Positions 1 to 8,810 are shown, counted from the stretch's first letter. The stretch is 64,000 bases of DNA from an uncultured Clostridia bacterium (GCA_948466345.1 CAOKAC010000002.1:62001-126000); one strand, 5' to 3'. The notes: generated from the letters alone by a model not told the origin. Translations and numbers: made by a program.

Positions 1-140
1 GTTTCACGCACGATCTTGTCACAGTCAATCCCCTTTGCCAGCGTGATCTCTTTGCACTCCTCGATAGAGGAAATACCATATTCGGCCAGGATGGGGGTGA
101 TTTTGTCTATTCTTCTTTCATAACTTTCAAACAATGCCAT
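1..140 (-). CDS. GGGtGRT family protein, 5' end only (runs off the window)
   Basis: The first 46 codons are present, starting at ATG 140-138. The protein begins MALFESYERRIDKITPILAE and continues with YGISSIEECKEI. This is the N-terminus of the clostridial GGGtGRT protein family, recognised from memory of the family and from its usual partner, the NifU-like gene 14 bp upstream in the same transcript. The SD is AAGGAGGGG, 6 nt before the ATG. The function of the family is unknown. Its constant pairing with an iron-sulfur scaffold-like protein suggests a joint role, which is inference. The rest of the gene lies outside the window. Confidence 0.7.
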   Translation of the reverse strand, partial: MALFESYERRIDKITPILAEYGISSIEECKEITLAKGIDCDKIVRE

Positions 141-154
141 AATGCTTCCCCTCC

Positions 155-853
155 TTACTGCTTGCGCGGATCAATATACTTGACCGCGTCAGCAAATCTG
201 CCATATGTACCGATAGACTTTTCATAAGCCTCTGCAGGACCGTCACCCTTTTTGATAAAGTCTGTCATCTTACCCAGAGAAACAAACTCGTACCCGATTA
301 CCTGATCGTCTTTATCCAGCGCCATACGGGTTACATATCCTTCTGCCATTTCCAGATAACGCACGCCTTTAGCCTGTGTACCATACATGGTTCCTACCTG
401 AGAACGGGCGCCTTTTCCAAGGTCCTCCAGTCCCGCGCCTACAGGCAGGCCGTTTTCAGAAAACGCAGACTGGGTGCGGCCGTAAACAATCTGCAGAAAA
501 AGCTCGCGCATTGCAGTATTGATGGCATCACATACAAGGTCTGTATTCAGTGCTTCCAGCAAAGTTTTTCCGGGGAGAATTTCAGCAGCCATCGCTGCGG
601 AATGGGTCATACCGGAGCAGCCGATTGTCTCCACCAAGGCTTCCTCAATCACGCCGTCTTTTACGTTCAGCGTCAATTTGCAGGCGCCCTGCTGGGGTGC
701 ACACCAGCCTACACCATGGGTGAGGCCGGAGATGTCTGTAATTTGTTTTGTTTGTACCCATTTCCCTTCTTCAGGCAAGGGAGAAGGACCGTGGTTCGGT
801 CCCTGGGCAACGCAGCACATGTTAGAAACTTCTTCAGAATATGCGATGCTCAT
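155..853 (-). CDS. NifU-like iron-sulfur cluster scaffold-like protein
   Basis: A 232-residue soluble protein. The start is set at ATG 853-851 (MSIAYSEEVSN) because AAAGGAG lies 8 nt upstream; a longer reading from 886 has no SD. Cysteines lie in NMCCVAQGPNHGP, GVGWCAPQQGACKL and ETIGCSGMTHSAA, the last resembling the Cys/Ser loops of IscU/NifU scaffolds. Proteins of this type in Clostridia are annotated as iron-sulfur assembly scaffold proteins and sit directly before the GGGtGRT gene, as here. A true scaffold role is unproven; the length is greater than in IscU (about 130 residues). Transcription probably starts from the sigma-A-type promoter at 892-920. Confidence 0.75.
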   Translation of the reverse strand: MSIAYSEEVSNMCCVAQGPNHGPSPLPEEGKWVQTKQITDISGLTHGVGWCAPQQGACKLTLNVKDGVIEEALVETIGCSGMTHSAAMAAEILPGKTLLEALNTDLVCDAINTAMRELFLQIVYGRTQSAFSENGLPVGAGLEDLGKGARSQVGTMYGTQAKGVRYLEMAEGYVTRMALDKDDQVIGYEFVSLGKMTDFIKKGDGPAEAYEKSIGTYGRFADAVKYIDPRKQ

Positions 854-891
854 AGGTTTATCTCCTTTAAGTTTATTTTTCAACAAATATC

Positions 892-920
892 ATTATAAAT
901 CTTTTTTCTCCGTTTTTCAA
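892..920 (-). promoter_or_regulatory. sigma-A-type promoter for the NifU-like/GGGtGRT pair
   Basis: On the minus strand TTGAAA (920-915) and TATAAT (897-892) are separated by 17 bp. The -10 box is about 38 bp upstream of the start codon at 853. Confidence 0.65.
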
Positions 921-975
921 GTAAGAGAATCAGAAATTTTTTAAATAGAAGGACTTCTTTTCTTGTGCATCCTGA

Positions 976-1944
976 TCAGAACTGCAAAATCTCCTGTACT
1001 TGGGACAGGGTATATGCCCGGTTCAGACATTCCCGCATTCGTGCGGATCCCCGCATTCCCCGGATAAAATGCGCAGCCCTGCCTCTGGATTCCCGCACAC
1101 CGGCCTCTTCTCCCTTATCCTGTACAATAGCGGTAACCAGTTCCATGGCTGTACGGAGCACCTCCTCTTCCGTGGGCGGTGCAAAAGAAATACCGGCAAG
1201 AGCTGCACGGGCCGCAGCAAATATCCACGGATTGCCCAGCGCCTCTCTGCCGATCATTATTCCATTGCATCCGGTCTCCTCCACCATCGCCAGAACATCT
1301 GCCCCACTGCGTATATCCCCATTTCCAATTACAGGAACATCCTCCGGCAGCGCATGACGAACAGAACGAATCACACCATTGTCAGAAGAAGGTGCGTACA
1401 TTTGACTTCTGGTCCGCCCGTGGACGGCAATCTGGGCAGCCCCGTTTTCCACACAGGCCGCCGCCACCGCTTCCGCATTGATATGCTCCTTGTCCCATCC
1501 TGCCCGGATTTTCACCGTTACCGGAATCCGTACAGCCCGAACTACGGCAGCAACAATTTGTCCGCACAAAGCAGGATTTTGCATCAGCGCACTGCCATCG
1601 CCGGCGGTAACGATTTTGCGCACCGGACAGCCCATGTTGATATCGATTGCTATTGGCGGATGGGCATAGGATGCGCCCACATAGTCTCCCGATGCAAGCA
1701 TTGCTGCCGCTTCCCCCATCACAACTGGATCATGTCCAAACAATTGAATGGTACAGTGGTCGTCCCCCTCCGGAATTTTGGCAAGAGTCGCCGTCTTCCG
1801 GTCTTTGTATACCATCGCCTGCGCGGACACCATCTCCGTCACGGTTCGATCTGCGCCAAGTCTGCGGCAAAGCAGACGGAAGGGCGCGTCTGTAAATCCG
1901 GCCATAGGAGCCAAAATCAAGGGCAGGTGTTTCTTATTATTCAT
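976..1944 (-). CDS. dus: tRNA-dihydrouridine synthase
   Basis: A 322-residue flavoenzyme that reduces uridines in tRNA to dihydrouridine. Family marks are [13 protein letters not shown] at the N-terminus, [10 protein letters not shown] with the catalytic Cys, VKIRAGW, the [11 protein letters not shown] segment and GNGDIRSG followed by [18 protein letters not shown]. It is of the DusB type. Two adjacent ATG codons (1947 and 1944) both lie inside the last codons of lepA, so translation is probably coupled to lepA; no separate SD is visible. I chose the second ATG (MNNKKHLPL). I see no convincing terminator between its stop and the promoter at 892-920. Confidence 0.9.
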   Translation of the reverse strand: MNNKKHLPLILAPMAGFTDAPFRLLCRRLGADRTVTEMVSAQAMVYKDRKTATLAKIPEGDDHCTIQLFGHDPVVMGEAAAMLASGDYVGASYAHPPIAIDINMGCPVRKIVTAGDGSALMQNPALCGQIVAAVVRAVRIPVTVKIRAGWDKEHINAEAVAAACVENGAAQIAVHGRTRSQMYAPSSDNGVIRSVRHALPEDVPVIGNGDIRSGADVLAMVEETGCNGIMIGREALGNPWIFAAARAALAGISFAPPTEEEVLRTAMELVTAIVQDKGEEAGVRESRGRAAHFIRGMRGSARMRECLNRAYTLSQVQEILQF

Positions 1945-3757
1945 CATCCAGCTTGAGCACCGCCATAAACGCTTCTGGAGATACCTGCACACTGCCAAGC
2001 TGGCGCATTTTCTTTTTGCCTTCCTTCTGCTTTTCCAAAAGCTTCTTCTTTCTGGTGATATCTCCTCCATAGCATTTGGCCAGCACATCTTTACGCATAG
2101 CCTTTACCGTCTCTCTGGCGATAATCTTTGAGCCAATAGCGGCCTGAATCGGAACCTCAAACAACTGCCGTGGAATATTGTCCTTCAGCTTTTCCGCAAT
2201 TTTTCTAGCCCTAGCATATGCCTTATCCTTGTGTACAATAAACGTAAGCGCGTCTACAACGTCGCCGTTGAGCAGGATATCCAATTTCACCAGCTCGCTG
2301 GGTTCATATCCCTTTACCTCGTAATCCAGCGATGCATATCCCTTGCTCCGGGACTTCAGCGCATCAAAGAAATCGTAAATAATTTCATTTAGGGGCAGTG
2401 TATAGTGCAGTTCCACTCGTTGGGTATCCAGATATTTCATATCCAGGTATACCCCTCTGCGGTCCTGGCACAAGTCCATGATCCCGCCCACATATTCCGT
2501 GGGCGTAATGATACTCGCTGCCACCATCGGCTCTGCTGCCGCTTCAATTTCGTCAGCGGACGGGAAGTTGCTGGGATTATCAATCTGCAGGACAGTGCCG
2601 TCCCGCTTGGTAATTTCATAAATAACGCTGGGAGCAGTAGTAATCAAGTCTAAGTTAAATTCCCGCTCCAAACGCTCTTCTATAATCTCCATATGGAGCA
2701 GTCCCAAAAAACCGCACCGGAATCCAAACCCAAGAGCCGCCGAGGTCTCCGGCTCAAAAGTAAGCGCCGCATCATTGAGCCGCAGCTTTTCCAGCGCGTC
2801 TTTCGTCTCGTTATATTTCGCGCCGTCCGCAGGATAAATACCCGCATATACCATAGGCTGCACGCTTTTAAAGCCGGGCAGCGCCGCGCTGCATGGACTG
2901 TCCGCATGGGTGATGGTATCCCCCACCTGGGTATCGGACACCGTTTTAATAGATGCGGTAATATATCCTACATCCCCAGCCTGCAGACAATCCAGCTTTC
3001 GCATTCCAAAAGCTTCCAGAGCGCCCACTTCTGTTACCTCAAACTGTGCTCCGGTGCTCATCAGGCGGATTTTGTCTCCAGGCCGAACAGTACCGTCCAT
3101 CACACGAATATACACTACAACGCCCAAATAGGCATTGTACGCCGAGTCAAAAATCAGGCACCGCAGGGGAGCGGTTTCGTCTCCGGAGGGGCACGGAATC
3201 TGGGAGATGATAGCGTCCATCACGTCCTGAATGTTGAGTCCCGTTTTTGCGGACACCGCCGGGCATCCCTCGGCGGGGATGCCGATTACATCTTCAATCT
3301 CTTCCCTGCACTTATCCGGCATAGCAGAGGCAAGATCAATTTTATTGATTACCGGTACGATTTCCAAATCTGCATCTACAGCAAGATAGGCATTGGCCAG
3401 CGTCTGCGCTTCAATGCCCTGGGTAGCATCCACTACCAGCAGAGCCCCTTCGCATGCGTTCAGCGACCGAGACACCTCATAGTTGAAATCCACATGTCCG
3501 GGCGTATCGATCAAATTCAGTGAATACGTTTCTCCCGACTGATCTGTATAATTGATGCGAACTGCCCGGGCTTTTATCGTAATACCCCGTTCCCGCTCCA
3601 ACTCCATATCGTCCAGCAGCTGCGCCTCCATCTCCCGGGCGGTGACGGTGTTGGAAAATTCCAGAATTCGGTCGGCTAGAGTGGACTTGCCGTGATCGAT
3701 GTGGGCGATAATGGAAAAATTGCGGATATGCTTTTGCCGCTCTGAAAGCTCTGCCAT
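1937..3757 (-). CDS. lepA: elongation factor 4 (ribosomal back-translocase)
   Basis: A 606-residue translational GTPase of the usual LepA length. G-motifs are AHIDHGKST near residue 15, DTPGHVDF and NKIDLA; the C-terminal LepA domain ends in [14 protein letters not shown] and an acidic tail. It binds ribosomes and promotes back-translocation or helps during stress; it is not essential in most bacteria. The start is ATG 3757 ([14 protein letters not shown]). The nearest SD, AAAGGAG, is unusually far upstream (23 nt), with a GC-rich hairpin filling the gap (separate entry). The gene overlaps dus by 8 bp and forms an operon with it. Confidence 0.97.
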   Translation of the reverse strand: MAELSERQKHIRNFSIIAHIDHGKSTLADRILEFSNTVTAREMEAQLLDDMELERERGITIKARAVRINYTDQSGETYSLNLIDTPGHVDFNYEVSRSLNACEGALLVVDATQGIEAQTLANAYLAVDADLEIVPVINKIDLASAMPDKCREEIEDVIGIPAEGCPAVSAKTGLNIQDVMDAIISQIPCPSGDETAPLRCLIFDSAYNAYLGVVVYIRVMDGTVRPGDKIRLMSTGAQFEVTEVGALEAFGMRKLDCLQAGDVGYITASIKTVSDTQVGDTITHADSPCSAALPGFKSVQPMVYAGIYPADGAKYNETKDALEKLRLNDAALTFEPETSAALGFGFRCGFLGLLHMEIIEERLEREFNLDLITTAPSVIYEITKRDGTVLQIDNPSNFPSADEIEAAAEPMVAASIITPTEYVGGIMDLCQDRRGVYLDMKYLDTQRVELHYTLPLNEIIYDFFDALKSRSKGYASLDYEVKGYEPSELVKLDILLNGDVVDALTFIVHKDKAYARARKIAEKLKDNIPRQLFEVPIQAAIGSKIIARETVKAMRKDVLAKCYGGDITRKKKLLEKQKEGKKKMRQLGSVQVSPEAFMAVLKLDDE

Positions 3758-3787
3758 ATAAATAAACGCGCCGGCAGGCGCTCCTTT
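3755..3787 (-). promoter_or_regulatory. distant lepA ribosome-binding site with hairpin in the spacer
   Basis: Reading the minus strand, AAAGGAG is followed by GCGCC-TGCC-GGCGC (5-bp stem, 4-nt loop, sharing the last G of the SD), then about 10 AT-rich nucleotides, then ATG 3757. The linear SD-ATG distance is about 23 nt; if the hairpin folds the effective distance is about 10. No ATG, GTG or TTG lies at normal distance from this SD. Whether the hairpin forms in vivo is inference. Confidence 0.45.
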
Positions 3788-3816
3788 CTGAATGGATCCA
3801 TACTTCTTCATTTTAT

Positions 3817-3845
3817 AGTATACAACATTTTTCATGTTAAAGCAA
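3817..3845 (-). promoter_or_regulatory. candidate promoter for lepA-dus
   Basis: TTGCTT (3845-3840) and TATACT (3822-3817) on the minus strand with a 17-bp spacer, about 60 bp upstream of the lepA start. Confidence 0.45.
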
Positions 3846-3921
3846 TCAAATACGGTAAAAAATCCGCGAAAGAATTTAGTTTGCCTTGTAGGAGCAATAT
3901 ATTGCATAATTCTCATGCAGC

Positions 3922-3957
3922 ATAAAAAAGAAGGGCTCCTCAAGATTTAAGGAGCCC
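3922..3957 (-). terminator. Rho-independent terminator after the M23 cassette
   Basis: Minus-strand stem GGGCTCCT/AGGAGCCC (8 bp, 9-nt loop) followed by TTCTTTTTTAT. It ends the four-gene minus-strand block 8810-3996 and separates it from lepA. Confidence 0.8.
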
Positions 3958-3995
3958 CTCCATTTGATGGAAAAATAGTACTTTCACTGATATAT

Positions 3996-5747
3996 TTAGC
4001 TGCATGTACACACATCGTACGAATCCAGATACTCTTTCGCACCGCACGCGAGCTCTCTAACTCTTTGGTGTGGATGCTCCTTTTCGTAGTATAGACCTAC
4101 CTGTTTGCACGGTTCATATGTGCCCGTTAGCTCTGTCGCTCCGCATGCGAGCACTCTGACTCTTTCGTGCGGATGCTCCTTTTCGTAGTAAAGGGCTACC
4201 TGATTACACGGTTCATATGTGCCCGTAAACTCTTTCGCACCGCATGCGAGCACTCTGACTCTTTCGTGCGGATGCTCCTTTTCGTAGTAAAGGGCTACCT
4301 GATTACACGGTTCATATGTGCCCGTAAACTCTGTCGCTCCGCATGCGAGCTCTCTGATTCTTTTGTGCGGATGCTCCTTTTCGTAGTAAAGACCCACCTG
4401 GCTGCACGGCTCATATGTGCCCGTTAGCTCTGTATCTCCGCATGCGAACACTCTGACTTTTGGGTGCGGATGCGCCTTTTCGTAGTAAAGAGCCACCTGG
4501 TTGCACGGTTCATATGTGCCCGTTAGCTCTGTTGCTCCACATGCGAGTACTCTGACTTTTGGGTGCGGATGCGCCTTTTCATAGTAAAGAGCCACCTGTT
4601 TGCACGCTGCTGTTTCTCCCGTATAATGTCCCGTTGCGCAAATCTTACACGTGCCATAACATTTGTGCGGATGTGCATTTTCGTAATAAGTATTTGTATA
4701 CGAAGCGGCGTATGTTCCCATCCCCCGCAGTTCCCCGCAGGATGTACATTGCTCGTAATTCTGATGCGGGTGCGTTCCTTCGTACCATACGAATCGGTAA
4801 GTATGCGTGTGCGAGCCTGCATACGACGGCGCGCTGGTCAGGTACGTGATGGGGTTTTTAAGGGCAGTACCCACATAAACTTCAAAATGCAGATGCGGTG
4901 TGGTTGAATATCCTGTGCTACCAACAGTTCCTATTTGCTGTCCTTGCGTAACTGAATCTCCCACAGTGAATGCAGGTGCGCTTTGCATATGTGCGTATAA
5001 TGTAGAAGTTCCATCTTGATGGTTTATTTTGACACAATGTCCCCATGTTTGATTAGATGTTCCGCTTGTGGTCACTCCATCCCATGCCTGAGCAAAAGAT
5101 ATAGTTCCAGATTTAACAGCACGAATCGTTGTCCCTGATATTCCTGACCACATAATATCTATGCCACGATGCCCGCCTGCATAGTTTCCATATCCATCAT
5201 CACTAAATCTGTTATAAGAATATGGCGGAATATGCGTATTCAAGTTCATTTTGTCAAGTGGCAAGCAATATCCATAAATATTTGAGGAGTTTACAGACAT
5301 TGTATTCATCATACTGTTTTTTTCTAATTCTTGTTGGTTTTCTGCTATCGAATCATCCTCATTAGAAGGCGAAAATACCTGCTTAATTTCGTATGTACCA
5401 TACAATTCATTACCATGATAAATTTGGATAACCATGCCTGCCTGCAGCTCGCCGTCTGTTACTTCTTCCGCATTATACAAAACTACAGCATAATGGTTAT
5501 CCGCCCAACGTTTAACGTCTAAAATTACGTCTTGTACGCGATTTCCTTTGCATGCATTTGTCAGCGTCATGGACTCATCGTCAAACTCACATGCGATCCC
5601 ATGACGGCAATACTCCATATTGGGGTTCTTTTCAACTCCTTGCCATGCTAAAGCTTTGGGTTCGTCATTTGTATCTAAGTCATAAGTATTTGTTGTTTCT
5701 TTTGATTCACTGATATTGTTTTCAGTTGAACTTGCCTGCAACGGCAA
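3996..5747 (-). CDS. M23 peptidase with eight His-Pro-His/Cys repeats; signal peptide interrupted (copy A)
   Basis: The longest open frame starts at TTG 5747 and codes for 583 residues. In order: a degenerate linker, a small all-beta-looking domain (about 45-124, YCRHGIACEF to GTYEIKQV), a LytM/M23 metallopeptidase (about 158-304) with zinc ligands H193 and D197 (HRGID) and H287, plus catalytic H253 (LYAHM) and H285 of HLHFE, then cysteine/histidine modules to the end. The last 198 residues are six 33-residue units of the type LYYEKEHPH..ACGA..GTYEPC. M23 enzymes cut peptidoglycan cross-bridges outside the cell. This frame lacks a signal peptide: the natural start is ATG 5804, but codon 5 there is TAA (see 5748-5804). 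It is the last gene of the duplicated lipoprotein + M23 cassette; its paralogue is at 6667-8085. It is either a pseudogene by nonsense mutation or poorly expressed from TTG. Confidence 0.8.
   Translation of the reverse strand: MPLQASSTENNISESKETTNTYDLDTNDEPKALAWQGVEKNPNMEYCRHGIACEFDDESMTLTNACKGNRVQDVILDVKRWADNHYAVVLYNAEEVTDGELQAGMVIQIYHGNELYGTYEIKQVFSPSNEDDSIAENQQELEKNSMMNTMSVNSSNIYGYCLPLDKMNLNTHIPPYSYNRFSDDGYGNYAGGHRGIDIMWSGISGTTIRAVKSGTISFAQAWDGVTTSGTSNQTWGHCVKINHQDGTSTLYAHMQSAPAFTVGDSVTQGQQIGTVGSTGYSTTPHLHFEVYVGTALKNPITYLTSAPSYAGSHTHTYRFVWYEGTHPHQNYEQCTSCGELRGMGTYAASYTNTYYENAHPHKCYGTCKICATGHYTGETAACKQVALYYEKAHPHPKVRVLACGATELTGTYEPCNQVALYYEKAHPHPKVRVFACGDTELTGTYEPCSQVGLYYEKEHPHKRIRELACGATEFTGTYEPCNQVALYYEKEHPHERVRVLACGAKEFTGTYEPCNQVALYYEKEHPHERVRVLACGATELTGTYEPCKQVGLYYEKEHPHQRVRELACGAKEYLDSYDVCTCS
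3999..4592 (-). repeat. six tandem 99-bp coding repeats
   Basis: Six units of exactly 99 bp encode 33-residue modules beginning A/G-LYYEK at residues 386, 419, 452, 485, 518 and 551 of the M23 protein. Most units differ at a few positions only; the last has a divergent end (EYLDSYDVCTCS). Each carries HPH and two cysteines. Confidence 0.95.
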
Positions 5748-5804
5748 AGCTAATAATGCTATAGCAATAATAAAGGTTATTAATATTTTTTATTTATGTT
5801 TCAT
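5748..5804 (-). other. 5' end of M23 copy A with an in-frame stop in the signal peptide
   Basis: GGAG lies 6 nt before ATG 5804-5802. The frame reads Met-Lys-His-Lys-STOP (TAA, 5792-5790) and then KILITFIIAIALLALPLQA, a signal-peptide hydrophobic core with an A-type cleavage site, running without further interruption into the peptidase. The downstream frame is thus intact, and only one codon separates it from a normal secretory start. Confidence 0.8.
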
Positions 5805-5863
5805 TAATAGCTCCAAACAGCTCTAATTTATTAAATATTTGTTTTATAGTGATCTATTTTGAA

Positions 5864-6532
5864 TCATTTCATTTCTATTGTTACAATTGCATTTGGAGTG
5901 ATCCATTCCTTTTCAGTTGTAAAAACAGCTATTGTTTTATCTTCATATGAAAAAACAGAACAGAAGTTTCCAAATTCTCCACTCTCACCTGTTTCAATAT
6001 GAGAAATGCCATATATTTCTTCTATATCAGAAATATGTAAGGAATCTGTCAACCCCAAAAACAAATTGTCTGCTGATGAAGTTATTATAGCACTGCATTC
6101 AACTTGTGGATTTGGCAGAGAAAAGTTGCTGAAATCATAATTCCCGTTCTCATCTTTTGGTGGCACAGGATATGGATCCCCATTCTTCAATTCTGGGTCC
6201 CAATCAATATCGTCCGTCCCCCATATATATCCAAATCCATTTTCAAATATATAAGCCACACCGCCGCTTGGCATTCCAAAGTCAATCAACTCTCCACGTT
6301 TATTCGCTATATTGGGATAAGTCATACCCAAATCTGAAAGTAAATCTTCGTTGAATGCAAGCTCGGCTGCAGGCTCCGTGGTTTCCTCTGTGGTCACATT
6401 TTCCGTTGTCTGCGCTTCTGTCGTATCCTTCGTAGATTCATCCGGCGTTTTGCCTGGCCCTTCGTTTGCGCATGCTGTAAGGGATACGATCATGATGCAT
6501 GCAAGGATTGCGCTGATCAGTCTTGTTTTCAT
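5864..6532 (-). CDS. lipoprotein of the M23 cassette (copy A), function unknown
   Basis: A 222-residue lipoprotein. The signal peptide ends in the lipobox LTAC (Cys about residue 21), followed by a Thr/Glu-rich linker (about 25-55) and a mature domain from about residue 60 (AFNEDLLSDLGMTYPN). Start ATG 6532 with AAGGAG 7 nt upstream. The first ~75 residues are nearly identical to the paralogue at 8124-8810, while the rest keeps only scattered matches (for example FENG.G and CS.FSY). It sits just upstream of M23 copy A. I recognise no family for the mature domain; co-duplication with the peptidase suggests a partner, inhibitor or substrate-binding role, which is inference. Confidence 0.85.
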   Translation of the reverse strand: MKTRLISAILACIMIVSLTACANEGPGKTPDESTKDTTEAQTTENVTTEETTEPAAELAFNEDLLSDLGMTYPNIANKRGELIDFGMPSGGVAYIFENGFGYIWGTDDIDWDPELKNGDPYPVPPKDENGNYDFSNFSLPNPQVECSAIITSSADNLFLGLTDSLHISDIEEIYGISHIETGESGEFGNFCSVFSYEDKTIAVFTTEKEWITPNAIVTIEMK

Positions 6533-6666
6533 ACCAAATCTCCTTTTGTAGAAAGATTATTTTTATTAATTATTACAAACAATTTTTTGACTGTATGTCA
6601 TTTCCAGTCGGACTTTATATTTTTTTACACAGGTTGCCGCAAAAACATGTACATAGATGCTGTCAG

Positions 6667-8085
6667 TCAGCTGCATGTACACGCACCGTACGAATCCAGA
6701 TACTCTGTCGCACCGCACGCGAGCTCTCTAACTCTTTGGTGTGGATGCTCCTTTTCGTAGTAAAGACCTACCTGTCTGCACGGTTCATATGTGCCCGTAA
6801 ACTCTGTCGCTCCGCATGCGAGCTCTCTGATTCTTTTGTGTGGATGCTCCTTTTCGTAGTAAAGACCTACCTGTCTGCACGGTTCATATGTGCCCGTAAA
6901 CTCTGTCGCTCCACATGCGAGCACTCTGACTTTTGGGTGCGGATGCGCCTTTTCATAGTAAAGAGCCACTTGGTTGCACGCTGCTGTTTCTCCCGTGTAA
7001 TGTCCCGTTGCGCAAATCTTACACGTGCCATAATATTTGTGCGGATGTGCCTTTTCGTAATAAGTATTTGTATACGAAGCGGCGTATGTTCCCATCCCCC
7101 GCAGCTCCCCGCAGGATGTACATTGCTCGTAATTCTGATGCGGGTGCGTTCCTTCGTACCATACGAATCGGTAAGTATGCGTGTGCGAGCCTGCATACGA
7201 CGGCGCGCCGGTCAGGTATGTGATGGGGTTTTGGAGATTAGATCCTTGACATACTTCAAAATGGAGATGATATGGGTTTATTCCTTCAACATAACCGGTT
7301 GCTCCTACATAGCCTACAATTTGCCCTGCTGTTACCATGCTGCCTTTGCTAACTTTCAGATCATCCTGCATATGTGCATATAAGGTAGATAAACCGTTGC
7401 CATGATTGATTTTTACATAATATCCCCATGAAGCATCATGATAATGGTATTCTGCTTTTTCCACAGTACCGCTCTTTACTGCACGAACAGGCGTTCCATT
7501 AATTCCAGACCATCTAACATCTATGCCGCGATGTGGAGGGTTTCCGGCTCCAAATCCATATGAAATATTAGAGGTAAGATTCATATTATCAATTGGCAAG
7601 ATAAATCCATACGCATTTGCAGCCGTTGCTTTTACCGGACCTGTTTGTTCAACTGACAGTTTATTACTGTCCCCAAGGGGCAATAGTTGCTCGATTGTAT
7701 ATTCACCATATAAATTATTATCGTGATATATTTCTACAATCATCCCCTCTTTTAATAATCCCTCCGTTATCTCCTGATTATTATATCGTATTGTGGCATA
7801 GTGGTTATCTTTATAAAAGCGGACATCCTCCAGCAAACTGGAGACGCGTCCTCCTTCATAAACATTGGTAACAGTCATAGAGTCATCGTCAAAATCAAAA
7901 TAAAAAGAATGTTCACAATGTTTTTGTGATTGTGCATTTTCCGTTGTTTTAGCCGAAGATATTTCATTATGTTCAAAAGACAAGGGATGCGTGCCATCAG
8001 ATGTTGAAAAACCTATAAAAGAAACAAATAGAATAGATATTAACAGCAAATAAATCAATAGTTTTAGGCCAGATAAATATTTCAT
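6667..8085 (-). CDS. secreted M23 peptidase with five His-Pro-His/Cys repeats (copy B)
   Basis: A 472-residue protein with an intact N-terminal hydrophobic segment (LLIYLLLISILFVSFIGF, 9-26). Then come a small domain like that of copy A (about 59-134), an M23 peptidase (about 157-292) with HRGID (H185, D189), LYAHM (H238) and HLHFE (H273, H275), and five Cys/His modules (301-472), the last three being 33-residue repeats. It should be exported and cut peptidoglycan. The peptidase part differs clearly from copy A, while the repeat part is almost identical in DNA, so the ends have been homogenised. Start ATG 8085 has only a weak purine-rich SD (AAAAAAGAAAAAC). It lies 38 bp after the lipoprotein copy B stop and shares its promoter. 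Confidence 0.88.
   Translation of the reverse strand: MKYLSGLKLLIYLLLISILFVSFIGFSTSDGTHPLSFEHNEISSAKTTENAQSQKHCEHSFYFDFDDDSMTVTNVYEGGRVSSLLEDVRFYKDNHYATIRYNNQEITEGLLKEGMIVEIYHDNNLYGEYTIEQLLPLGDSNKLSVEQTGPVKATAANAYGFILPIDNMNLTSNISYGFGAGNPPHRGIDVRWSGINGTPVRAVKSGTVEKAEYHYHDASWGYYVKINHGNGLSTLYAHMQDDLKVSKGSMVTAGQIVGYVGATGYVEGINPYHLHFEVCQGSNLQNPITYLTGAPSYAGSHTHTYRFVWYEGTHPHQNYEQCTSCGELRGMGTYAASYTNTYYEKAHPHKYYGTCKICATGHYTGETAACNQVALYYEKAHPHPKVRVLACGATEFTGTYEPCRQVGLYYEKEHPHKRIRELACGATEFTGTYEPCRQVGLYYEKEHPHQRVRELACGATEYLDSYGACTCS
6670..6966 (-). repeat. three tandem 99-bp coding repeats
   Basis: Three units of 99 bp encode 33-residue modules starting at residues 374, 407 and 440 of M23 copy B. They match the six-unit array at 3999-4592, so the two genes differ by three repeat units. 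Confidence 0.95.
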
Positions 8086-8123
8086 TTGTTTTTCTTTTTT
8101 ATATTTATAATGTTTTTAAATTT

Positions 8124-8810
8124 TCAATTATTTCCAAATGGTTTATATACAGTTATCCTTGCGTCTGCCTCTAATTGTTCCTTATCATTGTGATCAATAA
8201 TAATACGTAATCCGTTATACGAGAAACCGGAACAATAATTATAATAGTTATAGAACAATCCTTCGTCCGCATAACTGCAATCTTCCACTCCTTTTATATT
8301 TTCTATATTAGAAATATTAAAGGGAAAAGAAGCGTTAAGGAAAAAGTCTTTTGCATCGATTTGGGAAATATTCCAGCAGGGAATGTCCTGCTTTGGTGTC
8401 GGTATTTTTTCAGGAATAAATTGATTGTTTTCATCTCTCGGGATGGGAAAACTTTCGCCATATGCAAGTTCACGACCATAATCGAGATCTTCGTAACCCC
8501 ACGAATATGCCCCATAACCATTTTCAAAATAAAAGTCTACGCCTTCTCCTCCTACAGTATCTACTTTCTCCCCTCGTTTTTCCACAAGCTGTGGATAAGT
8601 CAGTCCAATATCGGAAAGCAAATCTTCGTTGAATGCAAGTTCGGCTGCAGGCTCTGTGGTTTCCTCTGTGGTCACATTTTCCGTTGTCTGCGCTTCTGTC
8701 GTATCCTTCGTAGATTCATCCGGTGTTTTGCCTGGCCCTTCGTTTGCACATGCTGTAAGAGATACGATCATGATGCATGCGAGGATTGCGCTGATCCATT
8801 TTGTCTTCAT
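8124..8810 (-). CDS. lipoprotein of the M23 cassette (copy B), function unknown
   Basis: A 228-residue lipoprotein with lipobox LTAC and the same Thr/Glu linker as copy A. The start is ATG 8810 (MKTKWISAILACIM), chosen because AAGGAG lies 7 nt upstream; an in-frame ATG nine codons earlier lacks an SD. The mature domain, from about residue 60, is acidic and aromatic-rich (FYFENGYGAYSWG) and diverged from copy A. First gene of the four-gene block; a consensus promoter is 190 bp upstream and a terminator lies inside the leader, so expression may depend on read-through. Confidence 0.85.
   Translation of the reverse strand: MKTKWISAILACIMIVSLTACANEGPGKTPDESTKDTTEAQTTENVTTEETTEPAAELAFNEDLLSDIGLTYPQLVEKRGEKVDTVGGEGVDFYFENGYGAYSWGYEDLDYGRELAYGESFPIPRDENNQFIPEKIPTPKQDIPCWNISQIDAKDFFLNASFPFNISNIENIKGVEDCSYADEGLFYNYYNYCSGFSYNGLRIIIDHNDKEQLEADARITVYKPFGNN

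Larger units (their letters stand above)
3996..8810 (-). repeat. tandem duplication of a lipoprotein + M23 peptidase cassette
   Basis: Two head-to-tail copies, 8810-6667 and 6532-3996, each with lipoprotein then M23 peptidase. DNA of the lipoprotein signal/linker regions (about 180 bp) and of the peptidase C-termini (from the APSYAGSHTHTYRF segment on) is nearly identical. The lipoprotein mature domains and M23 catalytic domains have diverged far more. Confidence 0.9.

Noticed and set aside
519..944. Plus-strand frames over the NifU-like gene and other 60-250-codon antisense frames
   Set aside because: They mirror recognised genes, lack SD sites and have implausible composition.
3999..4592. 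Regular 99-bp repeats considered as CRISPR or minisatellite
   Set aside because: No spacers; every unit is in frame and codes for a conserved protein module.
6523..7383. Long plus-strand open frame opposite the M23 repeats (also 4167-4427, 4559-4907)
   Set aside because: It is the complement of the Cys/His repeat array; the same residues recur with the 99-bp period and there is no SD or promoter.
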